Assembly: GCA_963930655.1 (NCBI GenBank)
Contig: OZ005611.1
Location: forward strand, 5,215,501-5,279,500
Direction: 5' to 3'
Length of the DNA: 64,000 bases
Source: Myrica gale
Taxonomy: Eukaryota > Streptophyta > Magnoliopsida > Fagales > Myricaceae
The notes beneath the pieces were generated by a model that was not told the DNA's origin, did not search any database, and saw nothing but the letters and a program-made list of their open reading frames with translations. The position numbers and the translations under genes are program-made. Shown in pieces: positions 40,026-56,600 of this stretch (within the stretch, counting starts at the first letter, position 1; each line of letters opens with the position of its first letter).

Positions 40026-40589
40026 GCATCTTTGGCGTACAAGATTTAGAGGAATGATTTGGTGCATTTGGTTCACCACTTCCAACTGTGAACCCCTTTT
40101 GATATATCAAATTACTCTTCCTTTACATAACAGGTTCAACCATTGTCATGTTTCTTAGTAGATGGACCGACCGAGCTATCATTTCTCTCTTTCTTGTTGA
40201 CCAAAGAAAATTTCATGCTTAAGATCTAAATTTGTTACTTTTTTTTCCTTCTAAATTTGGAGAAGGGAAAAGAATCCACTCATTCATAGAAATAATGGGA
40301 ATGAATTATTTTCTCTTGATTAATTGGGAGAATAGGAAAATAATACACATTAATTGATTGCCAAGTAAGTGGACTTATTGGAATGACCTATACATCGTCT
40401 CTAACAACAATTTAGTTTTTAAAGAGAGAGATGGTGGAGCTTATAAATTACTCTTAAATTATCTTCTTTAGCCATGTAGTACAAATATTTTTTTTAATTA
40501 ATTAGAAGGAGAAAAAATACCACACATCATAGAGAGCCAAATAAATAAACTTATTAGACTAAACTACCAATCCAATTGGTTAAAATAAT

Positions 40590-40989
40590 GTCAATGGGAA
40601 TTGCAGTACTTTTCCCTTATTCAATCTGTCTTTAACCGTAGCTTAAGGGGTGTCAAGTACGGTTAAGACAGATTGAACTAGGGGTGGGCAAAACCCGAAA
40701 TCCGACGACCCGAACCGGCACGACCCAATCGGGGCGGGGTTAAACGGGTTCGGGTTTATGTGTTAAGAAAAACCGATTTTCAGGTTCGGGTATAGTAACA
40801 AACCCGACCCCGACCGACCCCCGAAAATCTAATGCTCTCAAATGAGATTGGAGGGGTCAAAACACGTGACCCGACGACCCGAACCGACATGTTTCCGACT
40901 GAATTTTCGGGTTCGGGGCAGCGCAAACCCGAACCCGGTTTGCCCACCCCTAGATTGAACAAGGGAAAAGTACTAAAATTTCCATTGAC
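40590..40989. mobile_element. Small hairpin MITE split by another transposon
   Basis: The left arm GTCAATGGGAATTGCAGTAC ... TTCAATCTGTCTTTAACCGTA is matched in inverse by TACGGTTAAGACAGATTGAA and, beyond the inserted hAT element, AAGGGAAAAGTACT ... TCCATTGAC. With the insertion removed the element is about 118 bp, nearly all hairpin. No coding capacity. Confidence 0.75.
40679..40952. mobile_element. hAT-type MITE inserted in the hairpin MITE
   Basis: The ends TAGGGGTGGGCAAA and TTTGCCCACCCCTA are perfect inverted repeats. GATTGAAC is duplicated exactly on both sides (40671-40678 and 40953-40960), the 8-bp signature of hAT. The 274-bp body is rich in ACCCGA-type motifs. Exact ends and duplication indicate a recent insertion. 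Confidence 0.93.
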
Positions 40990-43381
40990 AAATTATTTCA
41001 TTATTTTTTTGGCAGGATAAAAATAAATATGGCCTTACCTTAATCCCATTTGACCATTTGTACGGGTAAAACTTCTTACTGACTTTTTTTATAGGTCAGT
41101 ATGGCTTCTCTTCACTAGAAGAAGACCCGTCTCAAGATCGCGGATCAATAACTTGGTTTAAATTACCCTTTCAGAAATCACACATTCCGGCGGCAGGTTG
41201 CGAGTGAGAGTAAATTCGGTTCGTTAGGCAGGCTACGCCACCAAATAGCTGATTAACGTCGGTAGAAGGTAAATTTCTGTTTCGCACAAGTCAATAACGC
41301 TATTGGTCCTTCAATCATTTAATATTAACTGATGTTTGCTCGGACGAGCCTTTTTTAACTGAGATTGTAGGGCTTTACCCCTGGGGGAGCCCTTCCAGAA
41401 ATTCTCGACAGCCTAGGCTGAACCCAGGCCGAAGAGGGGGTTTGGAAATAGTTTTCAACCAGCAATAGACGCGCCTCGGTTAGAACCTCACTAGCTGCGT
41501 CATTGCCCCAAGCGCAAAGATAGTTTGCTGAGACATCCACCCTCGCTTTATATATGGACATAGGCATCGCGTACTTCTCTCTCTAGCCAATGTGGGAGTA
41601 GCAGTTTTGGGTTGCCCGCTTCCACGTGTCATTTTAACCATCAATCTTTCGCCGCCTCTAGTCGCTCGCAAGGGCCCATTAAGTCCGTCGTATGAACCGC
41701 CATATTCTCTCTCCAGCATACTCTACGTACCCACCACCATTATATCTTAGAGTTTTTGGCGTGAGTTATTTAACGTACCAAACAACTTACACCTCCAAAT
41801 TCTCCAATTGCTATATGCAAAACAAGAGCCAGAAAGATAAAACTAAAATAATAGGATAATGTTATACGACGTTACTTAATAATAGGTCAAATTTAATTTT
41901 ATTCTTGAAAAACATGTCAAATGACCGAAATATTCTTTTAAGATAAAAAATTAAAATTAAAATTAAAATAAATAAATAGATTACTAAAATATAATTTCAA
42001 GATCTTTATTATATTTTTTATTTGTTAATGATTTTAAAAAATATTTTTAATAATTTTGTGTAAGAAAGATATTTAGATCTTTTACACGTGGACGTACTAT
42101 AATATTACCTTTAAAATAATTATGCAATTAAGCATTTTGAATTACAAAAGTTGCAATAGGATCTCATCATTTTTTATTTTATTTCTCAGTTCAGAATATA
42201 TTTTTTTTTTCGTGAAAGGGTGTCGACTTGCACGTGATGTAAGAACCCTCCTTGGAATATTTGAGAAACCTGATGCTGGGTTACCCCTGGGTTCAGGAAC
42301 AACGGATAAACTCTTTATGAGATAGGTTTCCAATAGTAAGAAATCGCTTTACCACGTAGAAAAAAGAAAGAGCTTACCAATTTGATGGCAAAAGCTGATG
42401 CCTGTTCTACCACCGACACTCAGCCTAGTTTCTTCTTCCCTGCCGCTGCACTTGTAATTCAAGAGATTATAGTTATAATTTTGACATTTTTAACTTCGAC
42501 ATTTTATAATCTCCTTGTACTGTAAGTGGGAATTGATTACCAAACTAAGAAAGGATGATTTAAATAAATTTTTATATTTATTCTAATGAAAATAAATAAT
42601 TTGATAGAGAAAGAAAATTATTTTATTAAACTAAAAATTTTACGTCCAAACACCATTAAATATTTGTTCCAGACATATCTACAAAGCAACCTTCACAATT
42701 TAAGAAAAAACATAAGATATTCGTTCCAGACATAAGATACAAACAAAACAACGCTTTACTCATAAGAAAACATATCTAACTAAAATTTTGCCACTCAAAC
42801 AGCACACCGCTTTTTTGTTCGGTGAGCAATATCAAATTTTTACGCTCAAATTGCTAAGCTTCGATGTTAAAAAGAGAGCTTCCTCATATGCATGCACTAC
42901 GGGCTTATTTTTTTTCAAGGGAAAAAGGCCAATAACTTCTTATCACACAAATAAGCAGAACCCTTCTACTTCCATTGTTTTTGTCACAAGGTGCGAAGGC
43001 CGGGGAAAGCAAACATAGCCATTGAAGAGGCTTATAGCCCCTACCTTGATAATAAATTCCAACATAGAGGCCGTCCCGCCAGAGATGGAAAGCGGCGGGC
43101 ACTTGGGAAGAATTGCAATTCTTGCGATCGCTATTCATCAAATCCTAATATATTTGATATAGGAATATTGCATTCAAAGACTACCCAATCACAAATCTCC
43201 ATGAAAAATATCACTAAACATTGAACTAAACATTTTGTTATAAGACAAAGGAAAAACCCATCCAAATCATAGAAATAACAGCTCATTCTATATGGCAAGC
43301 AACAAAACTCCTATCAAACGGCAAAAGGGCAGCAGCATAATAGGGAACGCCCATCCAATGATCAGTTCTACAAACTGCCAC

Positions 43382-46665
<3,284 letters not shown>

Positions 46666-46754
46666 GGCGGCTGGTGAGGACGGGGACAATACAGCTGCCT
46701 CTGTGAAGCTTTGATTTGCTGTCGTCGGTTCTAAGCAGAAGAGATGCGCAGTGC

Positions 46755-46762
46755 ATTATATA
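46755..46762 (-). promoter_or_regulatory. TATA box of RPL17
   Basis: Minus-strand TATATAAT lies about 90 bp upstream of the ATG. It is followed by a C/T-rich stretch (CTCTTCTGCTTAG) that suits a pyrimidine-type start site of a ribosomal protein gene. Confidence 0.55.
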
Positions 46763-46776
46763 GTTGGTGAAATACG

Positions 46777-46812
46777 AAACCCTAGAGGCATAACTGGACT
46801 TAAGTTTGGGCC
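46777..46812 (-). promoter_or_regulatory. Telo-box and site II element of the RPL17 promoter
   Basis: AAACCCTAG (plus-strand reading, 46777-46785) is the telo-box, and TGGGCC (46807-46812) is a site II-type motif. The two occur together in many plant ribosomal protein promoters, where they link expression to cell growth. Confidence 0.6.
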
Positions 46813-47122
46813 GGGCTTTAAGTTGCCTCATTTTTTGTCGCCAGGTAAGAACTGCGCGATGACCACAACTTCAAAAACCATAGATGGGCCAAGGAGTTTC
46901 CACTCCGAACAAAGGAGGCCAAAAACCTGTGTTTGGATGAAAAAAGAAAAATGTAAAATATTTTTTTTATCGAAGATACGGTAAGTTTTTATTGGCTGTT
47001 AGTGAAGAATGTGTTGTAAAAACAGTATTGAACTATGTAGAAATTTGTGGAAAAAGTGTTGATCTTTCTGAAAAAGTAATTGTGAAACAATTTTGAAATT
47101 TATTTAAATCATTATAAACATA

Positions 47123-47426
47123 GGTTATGTTCGTGTTGAGTAAAAATGTAGGATTTTAGAGAAGTTGTGAATTTTTATATTGAATAGTGTTTTATTGGTG
47201 TTTGTGTAAAGTGGAGAGAGAAATGATTTGATGTAATTGTTTAATAAAAAAATATTAGAGTTATGTGAAAAAATATAAAGAGAAAATTTATGTTGAATAA
47301 AAATTAAAAAATTGTTGGAGATTGTGTAAAATGTATTGTTGTTTGTGTTTGAATTCTAAATATGTTCGGTGGTAGATTTGTGAATATACTTAGAATCCTG
47401 AAAAAATTGTGAAAACGAACATATCC
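47123..47426. mobile_element. Tourist-like MITE
   Basis: The ends GGTTATGTTCGTGTT and, inverted, GGATATGTTCGTTTT are flanked by ATA on both sides. The interior is AT-rich with no coding. ATA is unusual, because PIF/Harbinger elements prefer TTA or TAA. Confidence 0.55.
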
Positions 47427-47580
47427 ATAGTTTTAAGTAAAAAAAATTCCATGTATAAATTTTCTGGACATTTTTTTGTGTTTCGATGTCATTTTAAATA
47501 AATTTAGACGCTAAAAGTCTCATATACCCATTATTGTTGTTGAAAAAAATACTAAATTGTGGCATTTCATAACCATTTAC

Positions 47581-47880
47581 GGTAAAGTCACTTTGAGTCA
47601 TTCAACTATCAAGCAAATTACAAACAGGGCTCCAAACTATCAATCTTGACACATTGAACCCACGAACTACCAAATTTTATTAAATCACGTCTTGAACTAA
47701 AAGGTGACGATCAAAATTGTGCCACATGGCTCAAATTTGACGATTTTGACCATCATATTTTAGTTCAGAGCGCAAATTGATAAAATTTGGTAGTTCATGT
47801 GCTCAATGTGTCAAAATTGGTAATTTGAGGCACTATTTGTAATTTGCTTGATAGATTAGGAGCTCAAAGTGATTTTTCCC
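47581..47880. mobile_element. Long-inverted-repeat MITE
   Basis: The left end GGTAAAGTCACTTTGAGTC and inverted right end GGGAAAAATCACTTTGAGC are followed by long arms containing ATCAAGCAAATTAC and CTACCAAATTTTAT on both sides. Nearly the whole element folds on itself. No target duplication was identified. Confidence 0.7.
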
Positions 47881-47949
47881 CTATTATATATAATCTAAAA
47901 CAAAATGCTTAAAACTTGTATAAATTATATAAAATATTGATTATGAAAA

Positions 47950-48466
47950 GGCTTAATTATAATTTTCACCCTCGAACTAGCACCTCATTCTCGAAAACTC
48001 TCATAAACTACGACTCGCTATAACTCACTTCTCAATCTATGTTTACCGTTACAATTCAATCCCCCACCCGGATTTTCCCATTATTTGCGACGTTTTCCTT
48101 CCCACATGAGCAACACATGGAACCCTCCTTGCATAAAATACCAAATTATTCCTCCATCTTCCACTTGCCCCAAGAAAACCGTGGTTTTGCCTCCCAACGC
48201 AAATTTGCCCAAATCCGATTTTATGTTCGAGAATGATGCTGAATTTGGAAAAGCAACGAGCATGAGCGATTTGATATTTTTGGACAAATAAGGTCCCCAC
48301 GTGTTGTTAACGTGAAACGGAAGACGTCACACATAACGGAAAATATGGGTGGGGGACTGCATCTAGCGATAAATGTAGATTGAGGAGGTGAGTTTTAACG
48401 AGTTATAATTTATGGGGGGTTTTGAGATTGGGGTGCTAGTTCGAGGGAAAAAATTGTAATTAACCC
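47950..48466. mobile_element. Non-autonomous Mutator-like element with ~160-bp inverted repeats
   Basis: The ends are GGCTTAATTA and, inverted, GGGTTAATTA. The arms share CCTCGAACTAGCACC, CAATCTA and TCCCCCACCC for about 160 bp. The flanks TTATGAAAA (47941-47949) and TTATAAAAA (48467-48475) form a 9-bp duplication with one change, typical of MULEs. The internal 200 bp (about 48110-48310) is not repeated and codes for nothing I recognise. Confidence 0.82.
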
Positions 48467-48931
48467 TTATAAAAACAAAATAAATACATTACAATCCCCC
48501 TATACAAATATTTTCTACAATAAGGAATTCAGAGATCGCAAGGCTTTTAACTGTTAATTATAATAAGTTTGGAGTGTGGGATGAAAACAGGAGCTCAAAT
48601 TCCCGTGTACCTGGACAAATCAGTAACAACAATAGAAATTGACAGTGGGACTACAAAGAATGGTCTTAACGCGAATAAGTTGAGGAGTATACTCTTAACC
48701 TTTTACGTATTCTATCGATATATGATATATAGGCATCGGCGCTCTAAGTTCTAAAAAGCTGAAACGCCGATAGAGAGAGCAAATGGTGGACTGTCATTAC
48801 GAAAGCTTGGAGGTAAAAGCAAAATTGAGATACATTTTATTAAACCATCTCATACAACATTGACATTCTAACCAATAGGCGGCAGAAAGCCCCATAAATG
48901 GTATGTTTGAGAAGAAAAATTCTGTGTGGGA

Positions 48932-50633
48932 CTAAAAGATATAACTGGACATAAAGCTAGAATAAGCAATGACATCCATCCAGCCCGGAAAAAGACTTTT
49001 CAACTTCTTTGCCGCATCACTTAATTTTTGGTCCAGTACTGCAACTTCCACCCTTAAATCTTCAGAACTACTAGCCTGCCAAAACACCGAGTTCAGGATG
49101 GTTAGCAACCGCTGCAAGAAGGTTAGGGACGGATAAAAACTTCCAACAGTGACCACACTTTACCTCTAACCAGAAGGTCCAATTCTCATGGCTGCTTCCA
49201 CTAAGTCTACATATATACGAAGGTGGACCGCTGTCAACTGTTTCAGGAGCTGTCCAGTTTCACGAGGTTGAGACTTATACAACAAAGAAATATTTGTGCC
49301 ACAAAACGCTAGTGGAATTCGCACGAGTTCACATACCTGGGAGGGAATTGTCTGCGAATGACCAACTGGATAAAGGACCAGTAATGTTGAGGACTGCAAC
49401 CCAAACCTCCTCTAAGGAACTGAAAGGAAGACAGCACAAAAAAGATGTTTATACCTTACAGCTGAAGTCGTAATTGGTAACGCCTCATGAAAATCAGTGG
49501 TTTCAACCATCTCTAAATAAACTGATTGGACCATTTATATGTGTCGACGCAATGCATGTCAATGCCCCAGTGGATAAGGGGGAAAGGACGGGTTGGAGAA
49601 CCCCTTCCAACCTCAAGCTTGTCATCGGTTTTATTCCATGGGTTTCTAACATGTAAATAAAGGGCTCACTTTATTACAATGAGTATCTCCTATGCCCTTG
49701 CGTGATCAAATGAATTTTAAAGAACATCAACAAGAATACAAACAAACTTATTTGCAAGGTGTCTTCCAGGAATTTGCCTAACAGACAACAAGAACCAAAC
49801 TTCATTGCAGAAAGAGGAGCTTCTAATAGTCATCAGAGATAACATCATAAACTCTGCAGCAATAAATATAAATGAATGCAGGGTGGATAACCATCGAAAC
49901 ATAGACGGATACCATCAAATAAAGAAGTTTTTTCTTTGAACAAGATACTTAAGACATGCAATAGGCCATAGGGACTATGGTTATTATGTCTTCCCATGAA
50001 GGTGCTCACAATTTTAATATTGTTTTTTTTATAAGTTAAAAAAAACAAAATCAAAATTGTGAGCACCTTTATGGGAAAGCACATGGATATGTTTGTGCAT
50101 ACATGTGCAGGTCAATATGACCTCGTGAATAACACCTGCATTTCAGTCCACTCACCCGATGGAAAATTCCAAGTGAACTCTTCGAGATCCTTTGCTAGAA
50201 ATTGTATTTGGCTTAAATATAGATAAATGGGGGAAAGATCTATACTGAGTCTGAACAACACCACTTGGTGTAGGGAACTTCAAGCTTCTTGAAAACAAAA
50301 AAGAAACTGGAAATATTGCCTGCAAAAGAAAGAGATCCTCTGATGTCTTCGGATTTCACCCATTAACACAGAAACAGTTTATTGAACGTAGCAATTGCTT
50401 AATATTATACAATTCATCCTTGGCGGGAATATAAACACGTTAACAAATTTGAAAAAGAATGGCAAGCACCAAGATTTTAAAATTTTAACACAATGATTTT
50501 GCTGTATTGTTGTGGCCATGTCATCTTAAGAAGGCCAAACAGCTCAAGGATCAATGAATAGTAAGAGAGGCTTTTGCTTAATGCGGGGACCATTTGTTGC
50601 AGCAAAATAGTTTGTTCAAAGGTATAGTATCAC

Positions 50634-50672
<39 letters not shown>

Positions 50673-53600
50673 CTTTTATTATCTAAGAGACTTTGTTGGC
50701 AGGAGAATCGAATGCTAGAAAGAAGATTATTTGTTGTCTACATCTCAAAAAAACAATCAAATCTGATGCATGTTTACATTACAGGATGAGGGGACTTCCA
50801 TTTGACAAAATTAGCAATTAGGAGTTTGACATCGAAAGGCCTATATGTTTGACTATCCAAGTCATACAGGACCATCCAATTGATATATTCAATATAACAT
50901 TGGCTTGAAACATTATAGTCACATACCATCCAAGTCTCCCTCTCAGACAAAGTTGCAGTTTCAAAAGAGAACTCTGAACTGATATGCAATTCTTTTGCCA
51001 CTTCAGGTGCATATTTGAAAACAAAAGGAAAATAATTGGAATCCACCACGGCAAAATCGTAGGTGGAGTCCAGAAGCTGATTTCCATCTGCAAACCTCAC
51101 AAGGAAAACAAAATTTCAGAGAAGATAACCAAGAGGAGATTTCTTTTTTGGTCTCCCGCGGGTTTTTTTTTTGGGGGGGGTGCTATGCTAATCCTTGGCT
51201 GAAAGTGTAATACTAGCACTATCTTTTAGCTTCAAAAATGGTCTTTTTTAACTGTTTCAAGGAACAAAAATGGTTTTCTCAGCGATTTTGTTTTCTTAGA
51301 ATGAAAACAAAGAAACAGTCTCAGAAAGCACCATTTTGATATTCTCTGAGAACAGGCAATGTTCATGAATAATTCTCCGAAATTTTTTTCTGGAAATACT
51401 TTTGGAAGAGCGTTTCTGCATTTTTTTCCATCTTTGTAAATTGGAGAGCAGTTTTCTGTTCTTAGAAACAGGAACCAAAGAGACTAGTTCATTCAGCATA
51501 TAAAATAAGTGGCAGCTTCAGTACCTGCAGTAAGGAATGTATGCTGGAAGACAAATCTCTTAGGTGCATCCATGCTGTAGGGAAAGAATTGCGACGACAG
51601 AGCCAAGGCAAGCACACTAAGATGCAGCAAAAATTGTAAAATTGATGACCTCGCTAACCAATGACCACATGCAGGTATTAGGGGGCCCACACACCAACCA
51701 GTTGCAACTCCAATTATTACTGCCACTATTACATCCGGAAGAAAATATCCTGAAAGGAAAGATATGATTATCATTACTCCTCATTGCTAGCAGTACTAGT
51801 GCTATATGATAGTTTTTTGCATTCTTGCTGCGCTTGTTATTGTTACAATTCCTTTTTCTTTCTAAATAATGGTACAGTTAGTATCATGAACTTTGGTGGA
51901 TAAAAAAACACTTTGTTTTATGTTTTTAGATTGTTGACTTTGCACTGCCTCATATGAGACAACTTCAATGTCCTTTAAAGCTCCAGAATTTGGACTTACG
52001 GAAGATAAGTATGAATAAATCCACCCAATCAGCCACAGCAGAAGTTGTGTATAAGAGGTATGACTTGACCAGTTCATAGAGTTTCTTCCCCATAAAATAA
52101 TATTAGTCACAAGGAAAATTCATTTGTCAAACAAACGGAAACATCCATTGATTAACTTTATTCACACTCAGTGTAAAACAAATGCAATCTTTGCTAGATC
52201 AAAACATTGAATGGTGTACTGAGCTAACCAAACCAGTCTTGCTATTGAGCATGATTGTTTGAAACAAGAGACTAATAAATGATTAGCAGTGAAAGAAGAT
52301 AAAAGTTCAGAAAGACTAACCATAAGGGGGTGGAACATCACCCATCATACCCATCTTCTCAATCAAAAATTGAGAGAGCAACCCCGCGAAAAAAACAGTG
52401 AATGCAATGCATGGAATCAAAGGTATCACATAAAACACTGTTGACCTGACAACCACAGAGTTAATCAATCCCAAGTTTCAATGTGCAGTACTTCTCATTC
52501 CTACCGGCAGAAGGATATAAAGACAGGAAATAAAGACAATCGACTCCAAAATAGAAAGTGGTCTGTGCGCCGAACAGAAGATATAAAATTATGCAACAGT
52601 TAGTTGCAAGAATTAAAATGGAGAGTGGTTCTTGAGGATATTTACATTTAGCAGTCAATTACAAATCTATCTACCTGTGAAATTCTATCCCCAGCAGCAT
52701 TAGCATAGAACTTTGATCAATACATGCAATAAAATATGTTATTGAGCAATTCTGTGAATTGGTATGAATTTGTTTCTATACAATCTGCATAGGAACTTCT
52801 TAGCTTAGGAAAGCTAGCCGGAAGGCAACTGAAAGCGGTACCAAATAAGATTGATTTTGAACAGGAGCAAGACTAGTCATACCAATTGCAGGTTTAGAAT
52901 CCTTCAACTCAGCATGATTAACCGATCAACACATATTTTTCGTTTCTTCAAAAGAAAGAGAAATGAAAACAAGGGCTTCAATGATGTCTACTATATAGTG
53001 GTATAGGTGCTATAGGCCCTATACAGGCCCAACCAACTTTTCAGTCTAGACTCTGGGATTTGTGGCCTACCTCTTGGATTGCCCATAGCTCAAGGTCGAG
53101 CTGATCCAAGAGGCTTAGCGGTTGAAGTACTGCATTAGCAAGAAAACCAATAGACCTTAAATAGCCAGTACAAAAGGACTTATGACTAGAGTATCAAATC
53201 ATGTAATTCACCAATTAGAGAGCATCCTTGTATGGGAAGTGGATTGAGATTGAGTTTTAGTTTTATATTTCAATTTTCAATTTTTTAGCTTTTGGCTCCA
53301 AATCTTGTTTGGTTGTTAGTTTTGGATTCATTTAAATTAGTTTTATTCAACAATAGTATTATTATTTAGTTAGTGTTTAAAAATTAAAATAAAATAAATT
53401 ATAAAAATCAGAAAGTATAAAAATTCAAAAAATAATTTAAAAGTAATTAAATGAATATAAAAAATTAAAAATTATTTATAAAATATGGATGTAGCAAAAC
53501 AATTTCTTAAAATTCAAAAAATATATTATAGTTTTAAGAAATTAAAAAAATCAAACATTTTAGAAAATATAATTCTTATCAAAATTATTATGAAATAAAT

Positions 53601-56600
53601 AAAAAATTTGCGGACATTTACTAAGTAAAAAAGAAAATTTATTCAGTAAACATCATAAAAAAATAACAATATCGAAAATAACTTTAAAATCTAGAGAAAA
53701 TATAAAACCTACCAAAATATTTAATGTCTAGAAAATATTTTTAAAATAAAAATTGAATATTTAGCCACCCATTAGTGTGCCTATGTAGGCGGGGTGGCCT
53801 AAATTTTAGGTTTTATATTTTTTAATATCTGTAAGTTATTTTTGTATTTTTATTATAAAAATCAAATTTTTGTAAATTAATTTTCATTTTTTATTAGACT
53901 TTTAAGCTAGACAAACAACCGCATGCAACATGGGGTCTGAGAAACAAGCTTTGTAGTCATTGCAAAAAGAATGGTTTTAGAACATATTTGCAATGACTGC
54001 CTGAGTAAAACTTATTGGATTATTGGCTATCAAAGTAAAACTCATTCACATGACCCACAAAGGTAAGAAATCAAACTAACCACCATTGCAATGAATACCT
54101 GAGTGACCGGCATCCATAAGATTTGGCTGACAAGCAAAAGGAAGCCCATGCAGGAAGCATAGAAGCGCACACGACAAAAGTCAAGAAGCCTCCACTCATA
54201 CCAGCCAAAAGATAAGCCTGCTTTTATGATGATTCTTGAGACATTTTGAATTTTCGTTTATGTTGCAAGAAAATCTACATTGACTAATAGACCTAATCAT
54301 AGTCGCCAATACATACCGTAGTAAATATTGCATAAAACCCAAATGCTCCCCAAAACCATGCCTCGTCAGATAACGCCTACAAGATTCATCCATCAGATTA
54401 ATGCTAAGACAACTAAATTAAGCATCTGCGGTAGGTCTATGAACTCTGACCGGAATGGTCCCAACTAAAAGAAATATAGACACGGCATGGTATGTCCAAT
54501 ATGTTGGGTACTGTGCCATGGGCATCAGGAGGAAATAACTAAATACATAAATCTCTTCTTTTTTTATAAGCAACAAACCAATCAAGTACTAAATACATAA
54601 ATCTCAGCAAGACCAATTACAAAGTGTGCTGAAATTTTACACATCCAACAAAAAGATATATACTCATTCACTTGGACAGAAAGTAAAACAAAAAACCTAT
54701 CAATGAACAAAATGGCAAACTTGGCCTTTGATCCAGGAATATATGAAAAATTTTCACCTACAACCATACCTCTCTTGACGTCTTAAGAACTGAAGCATCT
54801 TGAGAGAGGGGAAAGCTTCTCCAAATGATTCTTGGAATCAACAGACCAACAAGCGAACAGGGGACAAACATCATGAAAGCCAGGTATGGATGAGCAAACC
54901 TGCATTTTGGCCCAGAATGTCAACAAGACTCTTGCAAACACAATGATACCTAAGCTCAAAACTTAATCTTCAAATGGAACTTGGTTAGCCATGACTTCCC
55001 CAACTGCCGGGAATATGCCACAGGTCAAAAGGTCAAACCAGAGAGTTTGAAAGGGTATCATCACATAAGGAAGAGCTCCCTCATATTTATTGCAACGGGT
55101 CTTATTATTGGCCAAACTGAATTTTCTTGAAATCGATTGTTATGCAATACAACCAGTGACCAAGTATTAAATGCAATAAGGAATCCAAAACCCAAATAAG
55201 CAAAACCTATTAAAGGGAAAAGGTAAAAGAGGAACTCATGGACAATCATAAAGCTATTCCACTGAATAATAACTAGATGACAATCTAAACAAGACGAGTA
55301 TATATCAACAAAAATTCAAAAAATATATCAACCCACCAGCTCATTGCATGACCAGAGATCAGCAATCTTAGGATGGAAAATAAAGCTGGAAAAATAATTG
55401 CAAGTATAACCCCAGCAGCATGGAACAGCATTCCTGAAAATTAACAATTTGACGAAGTTTTTAAAAGCCTTCAAGTGGTGTCAATGTTGAATGTTATTGT
55501 ACTGAGTAGAGAAACAAATAGCCCAACAGGAAGGATAAAAGCCACGGGAAACATTTTTTAATACAACTCAGCACTGACCATTTACCTCTAGCAAAGTCAC
55601 AGGAAATTGCAAACCAGGAACGCAATCCAGAAGACAGAAAATACAAAATGAAGGGCAAAGTAAGGAAGGTGGCGACAGGCATACTATGAAGTACCACAGC
55701 TACCCTTCTTGGATAAAATATCTGAAAGATCATATGACCAAAACCAGGAACAGAAAATAAGAAAGTAGCGCTATTATTCATCACTTAAGATATAGTAGGA
55801 CAACTAACTGTCATGATCTGATAATAAATTGTTAAGCAAAAGCATACCATGAACCATGTTAAGTAATCAAAGAAAACAGCTCGTTCATCTGTATATTCGT
55901 TGGCAGCAGAGGCAAAAGATTCCCTAACATGGGCATTTTGTAGCTTAGAAGAATTGGTGAAGGCCTTAATCAGGCTGAACAAATTTTCTCCACGTGCTTG
56001 GATGCTTCCAGGTCTGGAGACATTTTGATGCATAAGAGGAAGTGTTTAAGGGCGGAATAACACAGAAATTTCAATAAAGTAAGTATGTACCAAAACAGCA
56101 GATGTAATGCATACAATAGTCTCTCCACTGTATCAAAGGAGGTATGATAAAAAGAACCACCAAGGAGAAAGATGATATCCAGCCCAGGAATATTGCCATA
56201 ATCTTTGGAAAACATGCGAAAATCTGTGTCTCCAGGAATAACAGGAAAAATATCCTGCATATAACAAAGTGATCCTCCACAGTTAAATCAAACACGTTAA
56301 AATAGAAGATAAATGCAGCCAAAGCCAAGAATGGCGAAGGGACAAAATCATAGTTGCACATGCGTGTGTACGTGCATGCAAAAAGTATGATGGAAGAAAG
56401 ATTGCAAGTATAACGCTTTGCGCCAGCTTCAATAAGAAACTGCAAATATAGTTAACACGCTTTTGACTCATTGAACAACATCATGCAAGTAATGATTGAA
56501 GATGAAGGGAAAGAAAGCTGAGGTATTTTATCCTGGAACTTGATATTCAGTGCTCCTCGGAAATCCTAAAATAATAAAATGATCACCAACTAGAGCAATC

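Larger units (their letters stand above)
39483..43381. other. SPC1 leader and intergenic region up to RPL17
   Basis: The first 550 bp contain the SPC1 leader intron and promoter. Beyond that lie AT-rich DNA, a hairpin MITE interrupted by a hAT MITE (40590-40989), and an unassigned, slightly GC-richer block (41090-41720) without a convincing gene. The rest is AT-rich, including a MITE-like segment near 42500-42660 ending in CGTCCAAACACCATTAA whose ends I cannot define. I see no RNA gene. Confidence 0.45.
46813..48931. other. Intergenic region between RPL17 and the exopeptidase
   Basis: It is made up largely of three non-coding transposons (47123-47426, 47581-47880, 47950-48466). After 48476 comes AT-rich DNA and then the 3' untranslated end of the exopeptidase gene. 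No gene features. Confidence 0.5.

Noticed and set aside
49540-49640. SINE-like segment in an exopeptidase intron
   Set aside because: Box B is poor, box A is absent and there is no target duplication.
56536-56571. Possible extra exopeptidase exon (DFRGALNIKFQ) after a TTTTAG acceptor
   Set aside because: No GT donor follows, and relatives that I recall join AAQ directly to D(I/V)FPVIPG, which the chosen exons give.
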